Program-made: the position numbers and the translations under genes
Notes under the pieces: model-generated
The model's input: only the letters and a program-made list of their open reading frames with translations
Databases searched by the model: none
What the model was told of the DNA's origin: nothing
NCBI RefSeq assembly: GCF_001039355.2
Contig: NW_019776088.1
Coordinates: forward strand, 74,581 to 116,752
Source of the DNA: Lingula anatina
Taxonomy: Eukaryota > Brachiopoda > Lingulata > Lingulida > Lingulidae
Reading direction: 5' to 3'
DNA: 42,172 nt
Shown here: in pieces, positions 9,980 to 21,539 of the stretch
Position numbering within the stretch: position 1 is the first letter of the stretch
Layout: each line of letters starts with the position of its first letter

Positions 9980-10230
9980 TCAATCTTCGAAAGCCGACTT
10001 TAGCTGTTAATGGTCACACATGTTAAGATTTTCTCCTATTGTATTGCTCGGGTCCATGATCACACTTCTTCATTTTAGTAAGTGGTTATTAATGGTAATA
10101 ATTGTCTATATGTGAACGTTGAACCCTTTATCGGTTGACAGGACGAGACGTCGCCTTGTCTTAAAAACAATGGCTTGTCCTATCGGGCTATCGGCAATAT
10201 GATAAAGGGTTTATAGTACAGGTACATTCT
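9980..10230 (+). repeat. Direct repeat of the unit at 12165-12369, containing an AACCCTTTATC foldback
   Basis: TTGTATTGCTCGGGTCCATGA, AGTAAGTGGTTATTAATGG and CAGGACGAGACGTCGCCTTG occur here, again at 12190-12330 in the same orientation, and inverted at 14200-14360. Its end is a small inverted repeat, AACCCTTTATC...GATAAAGGGTT, about 90 bp across. Confidence 0.7.
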
Positions 10231-10239
10231 TTCTAAGCA

Positions 10240-10585
10240 CTCTTTAAAGGGATAATAACTCTTTTTATGAGATCTATATTTCACAATAAAAACATTCTGA
10301 ACAACTCATAGAAATATTATATATTCTGTTTTACTTCAAAAACAGCGTTTGAAGCTATTATTCTGATATCTGAGCTTGTCTTTAGACCACGGGACCTCCA
10401 ATGATGGCTATACTCTGTTAAAATCTCTTAAGAGATTTTAACAAAAAACCAAACTCTTTAGAAAAAAAACAGGGACTAACTTTGAATGTAAACATTGATT
10501 TATTAACCATTGGTATGGGAAAATTGTTGTTTACTACAGGAAAATTCTTTTTTGGTCGAAACGAAGAGTTATTATCCCTCTAACT
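10240..10585. repeat. Diverged copy of the 1523-1870 dispersed repeat
   Basis: GAGATCTATATTTCACAATA, GTCTTTAGACCACGGGACC and CGAAACGAAGAGTTATTATC match 1545-1860 in order, with substitutions and small indels. Confidence 0.65.
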
Positions 10586-10809
10586 TCTTTAAGATATAAA
10601 CTAAAATGTGTACAAAATCACACTGCTTTTGAGCATTTTGTAGCAGACTAGCTCATCATATGGCCAGAAAGAACTATTTTACCGCGATTAAAGGAAGTGA
10701 ATGCAGTCATCAATTTCAAATTTTAGAAATGTTAGTGAACTTACCTTTTTCAACACTGGTCGTGTTCACAAAAGGCTGTAAATATTACAGAAAGACAGTA
10801 AAAATACCC

Positions 10810-10810
<1 letters not shown>

Positions 10811-10844
<34 letters not shown>
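10811..10844. repeat. (GA)n microsatellite
   Basis: About 17 GA units; shorter GA/TC tracts sit at the related positions 12634-12645 and 13915-13932. Confidence 0.9.
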
Positions 10845-10847
<3 letters not shown>

Positions 10848-11109
10848 AGCGAGAGACGTAAGGACCGCAATACGAAAAATTGATACAAGGTACATTACTG
10901 ATGTAAGATGTTAATGAGTGCTTTGTTTATTGTCCCTTCTTTTTGATATCACGTGAAAGAGAGGGAGAGAAAGAAAGAGAGGATATTCAAAAGAGGTAGA
11001 AAATATAATAGATAAAAAGAAAATACAAATGATATAAAGGGCCCATGGTCGAAGTAACACCAGATTGTTTCGAAGAGAATTTGTGTCAAGTCGATCTTCG
11101 AAAGCTGGC

Positions 11110-11345
11110 GTTAGCTATTAAATTTCAGTAGTTAGAAATAGACGCCAGGGTTCTTTTTCATGGGTGGATTGTGGGTGGATTGTTTGTTTGTTTGTTTGCC
11201 TGTTTGTCTCTCTGTCTGTTTGTTTGTTTATGTAATTATTTATTTAATTGTTTGCTTGTTTATTTTGTTTGTTTGTTTGTTTACATCATTTTTTGGTTGG
11301 GTAGCTATGGCTACGAACGCTTTTTTAATTGTTTTCTTTTTTAGG
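11110..11345 (+). repeat. GTTT-rich repeat, inverted relative to 12000-12160
   Basis: GACGCCAGGGTTCTTTTTCA, a (TTTG)n tract and GTAGCTATGGCTACGAACGC appear here. Their reverse complement is at 12008-12152, and a further + copy at 14412-14548. The 60-70 residue open frames (poly Val/Phe/Leu/Cys) are products of the TTTG repeat. Confidence 0.7.
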
Positions 11346-11384
11346 GTGAGGAGTAAGCTATTTATAAATTAAAAGAGTTTATAT

Positions 11385-11660
11385 ACACCCTTCCTCTTCC
11401 TCCTCCTTCTCCTCCTCCCTAACTTCTCCTGCTCCTCATCCCTAACTTCTCCTCCTCCTCCCTAACTCCTCCTCCTGCTCCTCCTCCTCCCTAACTTCTC
11501 GTCCTCCTCCTCCCTAACTTCTCCTCCTTCTTCTCCCTAACTACTCCTGCTCCTCCTCCCTAACTTCTCCTCCTTCTCCTCCCTAACTCCTCCTGCTCCT
11601 CCTCCCTAACTTCTTCTCCTTCTCCTCCACAGCTCCCCCTCCTCCTTCCTATCTCATCTC
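11385..11660. repeat. CTCC-rich minisatellite, unit about CTCCTCCTCCCTAACTT
   Basis: Roughly ten degenerate copies of a 17-35 bp pyrimidine unit, with CCCTAACT recurring in each. It lies directly outside the left end of the palindrome at 11672. One strand is almost pure pyrimidine, so triplex-type structures are possible (inference). Confidence 0.85.
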
Positions 11661-11671
11661 CCTATTTTTCA

Positions 11672-14600
11672 TCTACTGTGAATCAGAAATGTTTGGGCGC
11701 CCGCATGCGCGCTTTACTGTTTGGTGTGTAAATCATTTAGACATAGAATTATCTGATACGATTGTTTGAGTCCAAGGGCTTTTGAGCTATCAAATATAGG
11801 CTGTGCCCACTGCGTATCTTAGTGTTACTGTTTGTATACCCGGTCATTGAAACAAACTTCAGTGCAAGCGCACTATTTCCTATATGATGAGACGCGACTG
11901 AAAATCAAAACAGACAAGACAGGATTTTCAAAAACAAAGAAAATGATGTAATAAAAAATTAAATACACAAGAAAAAATAAATAAGACTTAAAAAAGAAAA
12001 TTTAAAAAGCGTTCGTAGCCATAGCTACCCCAACCAAAACATGATGTAAACAAACATAAAAAAATAAATAAACAAGCAAACAAATAAACAAACAAATAAA
12101 CAAACAAACAATTCACCCACAATCCACCCATGAAAAAAACCCTGGCGTCCATTTCTAACTACTAAGGTCACACGTGTAAAAGCTTTCTCCACAGCTTATT
12201 GTATTGCTCGGGTCCATGAACACACTTCCTCATTTTAGTAAGTGGTTATTAATGGTAATAATTGTCTATATATGAACGTTGAACCCTTTATCGGTTGACA
12301 GGACGAGACGTCGCCTTGTCTTAAAAACAATGGCTTGTCCTATCGGGCTATGAATAAAGGGTTTATAGCTCTTCACTTGCACCCACTACGGTTGAATCAC
12401 CAATGACTTCCCTATCACTATTTCACTACCTTTGATATCTCGGCCCCACTGAAAACGTACAGAATCACACTCTGCTTTTTAATATTAACTTTTGTAACAG
12501 ACTATTGCACCCTGTGGTCAGAGAGTACTTTTTAGCCATGATTAAGGGCAGTGATAGCAGTGATCTTTTTCAACACTGGTCGTGTTTACAAAAGGCTGTA
12601 ATTATTACATAGAAAAAGTAAAAAAACACCCGAGAGAGAGAGAGAAAGATACTGGGCTGATGCATCTTTCCTACATGTTCACATCTAATATGTTGGTGAG
12701 CAGAGATAAGCCCTTTTCAACTTATGCTTCAAGATAGATAGCAATCGGACCAAACTACCCGTTTCCAAGGTGTGCGTCAAGACGCATTTCACAATATAAT
12801 AACCCGGAACAAGTTTTGAGATGAAAAATGAAAATTGTAACTCACTGCACGTGCAATTAACAAACCCAGGACTATCCAACTACTGTACCAGACTCGTCAC
12901 CGAATGATCCTGAATTCACCGGTAGATCGGACCACATTACCCGTTTTCAAGGTGGGCGTCAGTACGCGCTTCGAAGTATCAATTGCGACACCGCTCTTGC
13001 CTAATATGTAATAGTGGTGATTCTCAGCGGGGTATGAAAAAAATAATAAAAAATTCTTGGTTTGAAACCCGTTAATCTAAAGTTACCCTTGCCTTATAAT
13101 AGATATATGAAATTTCCATTAACAATAAAATTCCTTTTCATTGCCCTCTTCTATTCTAGGGACTCATACGTACTTGATAATAGACATGTCACAATTTACA
13201 GTCCACAATACTTTTAAATGATATTGAATCCGCGCTCATTTTCAATTTCATTTACATTTAAATAATCGATGAAAGTCAGTCTTAAAACTTCGGAAAGAAA
13301 TAATTTTAAACACTGAGACGAGATGCACTTCTTTCATACCCCGCTGAGAATCACCACTATTACATACTAGGCAAGAGCGGTGTCGCGATTGATACTTCGA
13401 AGCGCGTACTGACACCCACCTTGAAAACGGGTAATGTGGTCCGATCTACCGGTGAATTCAGGATCATTCGGTGACGAGTCTGGTACAGTAGTTGGATAGT
13501 CCTGGGTTTGTTAATTGCACGTGCAGTGAGTTACAATTTTCATTTTTCATCTCAAAACTTGTTCCAGGGTATGATATTGTGAAATGCGTCTTGACGCACA
13601 CCTTGGAAACGGGTAGTTTGGTCCGATTAACCAGTGAATTCGGGATCATTTGGTGCCGAGTCTGGTAGCTGGGTAGGCCTGAGATTTTAGGGCAAACAAA
13701 CTCACTAGCGTTATGCATGTAAACGTGTTGGCAGTAATTCCCAAAATATATTTTCATTGTTTGATTTGCTGGCATTGTAAAAAGGAAAAATGGCTATAGA
13801 ATAAATAATAAAATAAATTGCTATCTATCTTGAAGCATAAGTTGAAAAAGGCTTATCTCTGCTCACCAACATATTAGATGTGAACATGTAGGAAAGATGC
13901 ATCAGCCCAGTATCTTTCTCTCTCTCTCTCTCGGGTGTTTTTTTACTTTTTCTATGTAATAATTACAGCCTTTTGTAAACACGACCAGTGTTGAAAAAGA
14001 TCACTGCAATCACTGCCCTTAATCATGGCTAAAAAGTACTCTCTGACCACAGGGTGCAATAGCCTGTTACAAAAGTTAATATTAAAAAGCAGAGTGTGAT
14101 TCTGTACGTTTTCAGTGGGGCGGAGATATCAAGGGAGTGAAATAGTGATAGGGAAGTCATTGGTGATTTAACCGTAGTGGGTGCAAGTGAAGAGCTATAA
14201 ACCCTTTATTCATAGCCCGATAGGACAAGCCACTGATATAAGACAAGGCGACGTCTCGTCCTGTCAACCGATAATGGGTTCAGCGTTCATATATAGACAA
14301 TTATTACCATTTATAACCACTTACTAAAATGAGGAAGTGTGATCATGGACCCGAGCAATACAAAAAGCGGTGGAGAAGGCTTTTACACGTGTGACCTTAA
14401 TAGTCTGAAATGGACGCCAGGGTTTTTTTTTCATGGTTGGATTATGGGTGAATTGTTTGTTTGTTTGTTTATTTGTTTGCTTGTTTATTTATATTTTTGT
14501 TTGTTTACATCATGTTTTGGTTGGAGTAGCTATGGCTACGAACGCTTTTGAAATTGTATTCTTTTTTAAGTCTTTTTTATTTTTTCTTGTGTGTTTAATT

Positions 14601-14883
14601 TTATATTACATCATTTTCTTCGTTTTTGAAAATCCTATCTTGTCTGTTTTGATTTTCAGTCGCGTCTCATCTTATAGGAAATAGTGCGCTTGCACTGAAG
14701 TTTGTTTCAATGACCGGGTATACAAACACTAACACTAAGATACGCAGTGGGTACAGCCTATATTTGGTAGCTCAAGTGCCCTTGGACTCAAACAATCGTA
14801 TCAGATATTTCTATGTCTAATGATTTACACACCAAACAGTAAAGCGCGCATGCGGGCGCCCAAACACTTCTGATCCACAGTAG
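11672..14883. repeat. 3.2-kb imperfect palindrome (arms about 11672-13038 and 13333-14883)
   Basis: The outer ends GGGCGCCCGCATGCGCGC (about 11693) and GCGCGCATGCGGGCGCCC (about 14844) are mutual reverse complements. Co-linear inverted matches continue inward: CACCGGTAGATCGGACCACA-like sequence, the GA/TC tracts, and the inner ends GGTGATTCTCAGCGGGGTAT and ATACCCCGCTGAGAATCACC. A loop of about 290 bp (13039-13332) is unique to the centre. The right arm is longer mainly because of about 190 extra bp near 13628-13817, which resemble the foldback family. The open frames at 12685-12879 and 13464-13775 are palindrome shadows of each other, not genes. Confidence 0.85.
13048..13150. repeat. Dispersed repeat in the palindrome loop, inverted copy at 27480-27600
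   Basis: CTTGGTTTGAAACCCGTTAA and TAACAATAAAATTCC are reverse-complemented at 27530-27585. The match is confined to the loop, so this repeat predates or seeded the palindrome centre. Confidence 0.6.
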
Positions 14884-14967
14884 ATATAATATAATATAAT
14901 ATAATATAATATAATATAATATAATATAATATAATATAATATATTCAGTTTTTCAAGGCCACCGGCC

Positions 14968-15021
<54 letters not shown>

Positions 15022-15022
15022 G
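14883..15022. repeat. (TATAA)n and (AAT)n microsatellites
   Basis: About twelve TATAA units occupy 14883-14943 and about seventeen AAT units 14969-15020, separated by a short GC-richer spacer containing GGCCACCGGCC. They sit exactly at the outer right end of the palindrome. Confidence 0.92.
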
Positions 15023-15793
15023 TTCATGAGAAGTATTAAGGATACTTAATTTTTTGTCAGTGATCCAAAATTTCTTTTTTTAATAAAAAACATTAAATAT
15101 AGAGGAATGGCAGATATTTTTCTCTTAATTCTGTATATGCTTCACATGTCATTAAAATGGTATTCGTCTTCAACATCATAAATATATTATGTTTTTTACA
15201 GATTAAACAGAGTCTATTGCATCTTTCTATAACTTTCCATATACCGCTCTCAATATTTAGTAGGTGATTTGCACATCTGAATCTTGCTAGTGAGGTTCTA
15301 TGTTTTACTTTTCTAACGCTTAATATATAACACTCCAGTGTTAACGTACTCTTAAATAATGAATAAGTTTGCTGCTCCTACATATGTCACTGTGCCATAT
15401 TTGACCAGCATTATCTACAGCATTATCTACTCTGAAAACTTAAATAAATAAAAAAAAACAGAATTTCCCACACCCTGAGCCTCCCAGACATATCCAAATC
15501 CATATCTGTATAACAGCATTTTAACATATGTGGCCTACGTGTGCCCTCCACTTGCATCTTATTTTAAAAGCATACCATATGCATGAGCAGGATAGCGATC
15601 TTCATTCATATGTACAAGCTTTAACCAATATTTAATGCTATTTACCATATAATTGGTATACAATGGATATGTTCCGCATTCGCCTAGTACAGATTCCGTC
15701 ACAGTATTTGAACTAACACCTACCTGGGTATAGTGCTAAAGCAATTAAAAATGACAAATAGTCAAAGGTATACCTGGATAAGAGCGGAGTTCT

Positions 15794-15857
<64 letters not shown>

Positions 15858-16010
15858 CAAAAAATGCGTCATACAAACAAAACTGATACGAGTTGCATTA
15901 AAAAATATCACCATTTTTATTTTTAGGAAGTTTTTCTTGAGCAATATGTTTGATCTTACACATAAAAAGGACAACTTAGGGCAGTGATTTTTTGTACATA
16001 ACCTGTACAT
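15023..16010. other. No gene seen; AT-rich DNA including a (TA)n tract
   Basis: 15797-15856 is a (TA)n microsatellite. The rest shows no exon, splice or repeat that I could match elsewhere in the window. Confidence 0.5.
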
Positions 16011-16011
16011 G

Positions 16012-16370
16012 TAAAGGCCGAAAAGGTAGGCGGTAATTCTAGCATTACCTGCAGAGATTTAATTGTAGAAACACGTCCCCACAATGACAGCTGTTCTAAT
16101 TTATGTATTCTTAACATATACAGGGGTATGAAGACAAAAGTTAAACAAATCCTTGTTTTAGACTTACAGTTTTTACTATAAAATGTTTTCGACATTGAAT
16201 TGCAAGTGTACGTATGCGCGCGCCTGTGTGTGTAAATTATTCTGTTCTCTGTGACCAAATTCAATAAGTAAGAGGGGCTGATTGATAAAAATATGCATAC
16301 ATGAAAGTTTATATTTTGAATAAGATACATGCTCTAAAAGGGAGCCAGTGCACCAGTCATAAAATAGGTA
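16012..16370. repeat. Ancestral-unit repeat upstream of B2 (matches 1870-2240)
   Basis: AGGCGGTAATTCTAGC, CCACAATGACAGCTG and ATTCAATAAGTAAGAGG match unit 1. It marks where the A-to-B spacer of unit 2 begins; no family A exons are found upstream of it. Confidence 0.6.
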
Positions 16371-16519
16371 TATGATCCATAAAAGCTTGTCCTCTTTTTA
16401 AAGATTTTAACATTATACTGTAATAGTCATATGCATGTTCTTGGTCAACACTGAATTAAATTCACTTCACTAGCAACAAATCTCTTCTTGCAATGCAAAT
16501 GCACTTGTTTAAAATCTTG

Positions 16520-17131
16520 CTAATAAGAATATGCCATCGGTACTAATGTCAGACATAATTCAAGCAAATAATCGTTCATTTTTACTGTTTGGCCATCCTG
16601 TTATGAAATATCTCTTCCTCAAACGGACACAATAGTAGAAAGTGTATCTCAGTTTCTATAATATAAACTTTCTGAGTTAAACAATATTGGCAAAATCTAC
16701 TGTCCTTTCCTATATCTATCTGACTTCCTTTCTCAATAATGAGACTGTTGCTTTAGCAGCAGAAATTTGATAACGTTCGTTTCTGTATAAAGACAATGAC
16801 AATGACAAATAACTTTCTAGATTTAAAACAGTTTTGTAAAGTTCGTATGATTAGCACTTGGATGATGATTTTGTGTCAGAAAATATCTTTGTAATGCACA
16901 GTCTGTCATTCGTGTTGTGAATTGGTTCATTAACTCAGTAGCATCTCCTAACTCATCCACGATCCAGGCACAGTCGAAACCGTACTGGATAAGGTGTTTT
17001 ATATGGGTGCCCACGGCGTCCAACTGACGCAACATAATATAGCACTGTCTTGGGTATCTCCCTAATCTTGTCCAATACTTGATGCACCTGGATAAATAGG
17101 TTTCATACAACTGTATTCTCCCACATTAAGA
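16520..17131 (-). pseudogene. B2 intron remnant with antisense retrotransposon-derived frame (16823-17110)
   Basis: 16523-16800 matches the B1 intron (TAATGTCAGACATAATTC, AATAATCGTTCATTTTTACTG). The - strand frame 17110-16823 encodes CIKYWTRLGRYPRQC, CYIMLRQLD and AWIVDELGDATELMNQF, like the B1 and B3 copies. B exon 1 (P-loop exon) is not present upstream, so the B2 gene was truncated at its 5' side. Confidence 0.6.
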
Positions 17132-17672
17132 TTAATATGACAAATTTCCCGAAATGTTGCAAGCAGTCGAGACCTCTTACAAGGTTCTGGTTGTAACAGA
17201 TTACTGTAGTGCCATTTGTGGTGATTCACTTTCGACATGGAAAGGCAGAAAAGACATAGGCGGTCCTATTCCTGCACCACACATGAGTCCGTTCAATTTT
17301 GAAGTACTGCTGGCAACCCCATATTTCTCCTCTCTGACTCTCTCGGTGTTTTATGCATGTTGTAATTTATACTCACAGATACGATTTCATAGTTGTTATC
17401 TTCTTTTTAATAGACGAAAGAACTTTAATATTTCAGAGTTTACACTTTTTGGTATTCTAACTAAAGGACACCAGGTGACTCGAAAGACCAAAGATAGATA
17501 TGACAAGTTTGCCTAAACGTCGGGCAGTCGGGACCCTTACAAGGTTCTGTTTATAGGTAATTACTGTAGTGCTGTTTGCACTGGTTCACCTGCTACATGG
17601 AAAGGCAGAAAAGACATAGACGATCCTATTCTTGCATTCCTTGCAGAAATCAGCAGATCAGAATATGACTAA
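17132..17672 (+). pseudogene. IFI44-like pseudogene B2: exon 2 present twice, first exon lost
   Basis: 17132-17276 is a partial exon-2 copy (TSYKVLVVTDYCSAICGDSL, then TWKGRKDIGGP). It is followed by intron-tail sequence and a second full-length exon 2 at 17437-17672 after TTTCAG. The second copy has an in-frame TAA at 17514-17516, lacks one codon near there, and reads LTKGH where B1 has LTKGD, losing the guanine-contacting aspartate. No P-loop exon is found nearby. This is a dead copy. The internal duplication and 5' loss suggest unequal crossing-over within the array. Confidence 0.8.
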
Positions 17673-18097
17673 TACGAGATCAACTGAATTATCTGCCCAC
17701 AAATAATCTAACGTACACACAAAAGAAGTACATACTTAATTCAACAAAACACGTGTTTCTTTCATTTTAAATGGAGATATTCAATATCAAAATCGTTACA
17801 CTACTACCATTTCTTATATAGGCTGGAAATTATAACAATAATATTTTTAATGCTAAGCATTTAAAAATATTCATAAAGGTTCTGTTGTATTGACGTTGCT
17901 TTCGTTTGGACGAGGTTGAATGATCGGGAAAGGCAAAATATAATCAATATACAAGTTTGCTACAATAGAAATCTGTTTTTGAGATCATAAGCATGTAAAA
18001 ATAAATTAAAATTCATTGTTTTCACTCCATCCGTCGATCCTCAATCTTTGTGATCACTCAATCGCATAATAAGGAACTTGCAATGCAGTTAAATCTA

Positions 18098-19757
18098 CAG
18101 GGTTGCTACTTAATATGGAAAATTTGTTATCATTGTTATTTTTGAGTGCTGATTAAATATTTTTTGGCTTGAGTCATTAAAAAAGTATGTCACTGAGTGA
18201 TAAAAACATCCAGTCTTCTGTTGTGAGATATTTTGGTCAATGATATCAAATGTGACATAAGATACCATTCAAAAGAAAGGAACACCCCCAGAAAACCATA
18301 TCAACAGTTTGATGTCAGTATTAACTTTAAGCTAAGATATTAAAGAAAATGATAGCCTCCGAACAGTGATATGTTACACAGTCAAAGAACTCACTACTGT
18401 TAATCATGAAAAGTCATTAATTGCGGGTATGACCTCCAGCAGACGCTTGCAGCGCCGTCATCCTACATGGCATACCCTGTGACACGTTTTTTAGAGTTTG
18501 GATTGGGATATCATTCCACGCAGTGATATTTGCCTGTCGCAGTTCATCACTATTTACCGGCCGATGACCATAGCTATTAATTCTGTGAGTTACTTTTGCC
18601 CAAAGTTTTTCAATTGGGTTCATATCTGGTGAGTTTGCAGGCCAGGACAGTTGCTGAACCCATTGGTTTTGAAGTAAAACAGTGATTCTGCGGCCTCGAC
18701 GTGGGGTTGCGCAGTCGTCTTGGTACACAAAGTTGTTCCTGAAGATGACTCTTACCAATCGAAGCATAGTTTACTGTGGGATGTCTCTGTAGGAATCCTG
18801 GATGAGGTTGCCTCCTAGAAAAACCAACTGGTTCTGGGCACCAACATGAAATGCTCCCCAAACAGAGACGTTACCATCCCCTGCTTGCACCCTAGGCAGT
18901 ACACAATCATCGTTTTATGCCCCTCGTACACGTCAGTGGACACGGATTCGACCATCAACCCCAAAAAATCCATATCTGGCCTCATCACTGAAAACGACGT
19001 GATTCCAGTGTTCTGGCTGCAAACACACGTGGTCCCCAGCCCATTGCAGACGTCGCTGTATATGACCTGCTGTTAATAGTGGTTTCCCTACTGGCCTTCG
19101 TGCAAAATAACCGGCTTGCAGTAATCTCTTGTTCACGAGGGACTTTGAAACGGGCGTTTGAATGACATTCTGCCTCTCTTTTCTGAGGACACTGGTTGTC
19201 TTTGTACGACTAGCACGGCGTGCTCTAAGAAGAAGGCGATCCTGTCTTCTTGGTGTGTTACGCGGACACCCTGGTCGAGGTATTGGAGTAGATGCCCCTG
19301 TTGCAGCATTTCTTTGGAGGACTTAACAAACTGTTCCTGATAAATGTTGAATTACCTGGCAATGGCTGTCCGTTTCTGGCCATTGTCTCTGAGGGCAAGA
19401 ATCCCATAGTAAGCTGCGTTGCTTAGCTGTCGAACCATATCTTCACTAAGGTACCTGTCAAGTTTCAGAGCGATCCCTTTGTTGCTTCTCTAAACACACC
19501 CCAAAGATTGACCAAACACATGCGTTTTTATACAAGGGCAGAAATTGCGAAAAAGACCACCCCTCACATTTCTGACCACAGAACATGAAACTGCATGCAT
19601 CAATTGTTTCGAGAGTTGTGTGGTAATTAGGTTACACACCTAGCTACACATGGAGTGACACCTCAGCTTTGGATTTTAAGTAGATAGAGAGAAATTTAAT
19701 ATTTTGTAGAAAATTTACTCGCCAAAAAATAATATTCCATATTAAGTGGTAACCCTG
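18098..19757 (-). mobile_element. Tc1/mariner element, 1660 bp, TA target duplication
   Basis: Ends CAGGGTTGCTACTTAATATG and CATATTAAGTGGTAACCCTG form inverted repeats, with TA on each side (18096-18097, 19758-19759). The matching B3 flank (about 31805-31820) reads AAATCTATACTGAAG without the element. It carries a single - strand transposase remnant. Insertion into the B2 3' flank therefore post-dates the duplication of that flank. Confidence 0.92.
18417..19438 (-). pseudogene. Tc1-like transposase, inactivated by stop codons
   Basis: The - strand frame starts near 19438 (MVRQLSNAAYYGILALRDNG) and ends with TAA at 18417-18419. Catalytic landmarks remain: VVFSDEARYGFFG (first Asp), FVYQDDCATP (second Asp) and SPDMNPIEKLWAKV (Glu), with 34 residues between the second Asp and Glu, as expected for DD34E Tc1 transposases. 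In-frame stops occur at 18933-18935, 18915-18917 and 18771-18773, and another follows TAIAR near the start. 19137-19360 probably also has frame shifts. Non-functional. Family assignment is firm; which Tc1 lineage is unknown. Confidence 0.9.
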
Positions 19758-19759
19758 TA

Positions 19760-21000
19760 TACTGAAGTCCCTTGTTACGCGGTCAGGTAATCAGCACCCA
19801 CTCAGTTTAACCAATATACAAGTTTAAAATAAGTTTTGAATAAGAAATATGGTGGAAATTAGTTTTTGAAATGATAAGCATTTTATAAAAATTAAAAAAT
19901 ATTCTTGTATTGCATGTTTTCGTATTGGACGCATTTAACCAATTGTTCGTGTACCTGTGGTCGCGGTTATGGAGGTTTAATGATTTGCTTATACTGAATA
20001 AAATTCTGTAACAATATGAATGAGTAACGTAGAGTACTTGTTCTTTTCTTTTTTCTTTTTGTTATCGTTGTACTTGTAATTCATCTGTGCCACATAATGT
20101 ATATCTGCCGACCGATGGCCAATGTCACCAGCGGAAAATCACCAAAATTGTTCTTGGTGAATATATATGTGTTTCTGACAGGTCAGATCCCAATCTAGTC
20201 CACTTCCTAAATGGCCCAGACCACATCCCAAGTAGGACGTGGCCCAGACCTTTGCAATCTTAACATAATGAACATGTAAATAAACCAATTTATTTACAGA
20301 TGAGCTGTCAGTTTATTTGTATGACATGTGTAGTTAAAAAGGGAATGACATAGATCAAGGCACATGTTATTACAGTTTCAAGACAGGTTATCACGAAAGT
20401 CATGTACAACAGTGTCAAAGTTCAGTTTGATTACGCATTACGAGATCACTGAATTGCTCTCTGCACTTCAACAGGTGATGGTCACTATTTAGGACAAAAC
20501 TAAAACTGTGTCACGTAAACAAGTTCAGGGCCAGATAACTGTATTAGATGGTCTTCAAGAGTGCATTTCACAAGTGACCATATCCATGTTGTTGTTTAAT
20601 CTATTAAATCATCTTCAAGAGTACATTTTACAAGAAAGGGGCATGCTGCAATCAATACATGAAAATATGCCAGTGAGAAATTGTATTACCAAAAACACTC
20701 CAAAAACACAGGGAGACCCACCCGAGTGCATCACAATAGTTCTTTATTTAATCACCACAACACCCTATTGCACCAAGTAAGTCCAAGATAACTTGGGACA
20801 AACTCCATTTTGGTTTACGCATTAAGACCACTGCATTGTTCTTTGAACTGCAGCAGGTGATGATCACGTTAAAGACATTTTACAAGCGAGAACACCCATG
20901 TACATGAAGCTGTTCAATTTACATTAATTACTGAACCAAAGTAAAATAAGTTATAGCAAGCTATTACAGCCAGCGTGGATGTAGTGGTATAACAGCAGTT

Positions 21001-21005
<5 letters not shown>
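19760..21005. other. B 3' flank tail, then degenerate duplicated sequence without genes
   Basis: 19760-19985 continues the B2 3' flank. 20419-20495 and 20805-20875 are diverged direct repeats (TTACGCATTA...CAGGTGATGRTCAC). A 90-residue frame at 20508-20780 has no features I recognise, overlaps this repeat region and is not supported as a gene. Confidence 0.5.

Positions 21006-21006
<1 letters not shown>

Positions 21007-21076
<70 letters not shown>
21007..21076. repeat. (AT)n microsatellite
   Basis: About 35 AT units; the poly-Tyr/Ile frame on the - strand is an artefact. Confidence 0.95.
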
Positions 21077-21078
<2 letters not shown>

Positions 21079-21094
21079 TTTAATACTTATATGC

Positions 21095-21480
21095 ATAACC
21101 CAGTGATTTTTTGTGGGCGTTTCTTACATTGTGATGCTACATGCATTTATTATATGTAAACTAGCTTATATAGCGAACATATGTACCAGAAAAACTTTGT
21201 GTGGGGTGGAGGGGGAGTGGGGGGAATTTTATTGGGAAGGCGTTACACGGATTCAGCTACTTGATCAAATTCATCTGTGAAGACTTGCTTAGCGGAAAAT
21301 GTTTGCCACATAAAATAGTTGATCACGTTGCGATCCCCCCCCACCCATCCACAAAAAAAGAAAGATGATAGAAGAAAATGTGTTATACAGCATATCATGT
21401 TATCTTAACCCGAAATAAATGATGTGTGATATAGAATCAACCCGAGCCCCCAACTCAAGTGTCCATAACACTGGGTTGTC
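21095..21480. repeat. Segmental repeat matching 32190-32600
   Basis: ACATGCATTTATTATATGT, AAACTAGCTTATATAGCGAA, a GGGGTGG tract, CTTGATCAAATTCA and AATAGTTGATCACGTTGCG occur in order in both places. With the A2/A4 5' flanks this defines a longer duplication upstream of A2 and A4. Confidence 0.75.
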
Positions 21481-21539
21481 CCCCCTTATTGGGACAAAAT
21501 CCATAAAAAATCTTGAAGCACAGCTAAACACGGTGAATA

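Noticed and set aside
11160-11372. Hydrophobic 70-residue frame (and 14339-14684) that could suggest a membrane protein
   Set aside because: Encoded by a (TTTG)n repeat present in several orientations; no start context or splice support.
12685-13775. Two mutually similar - strand frames of 64 and 103 residues
   Set aside because: They lie in opposite arms of the palindrome and read repeat sequence; similarity is explained by the inverted duplication.
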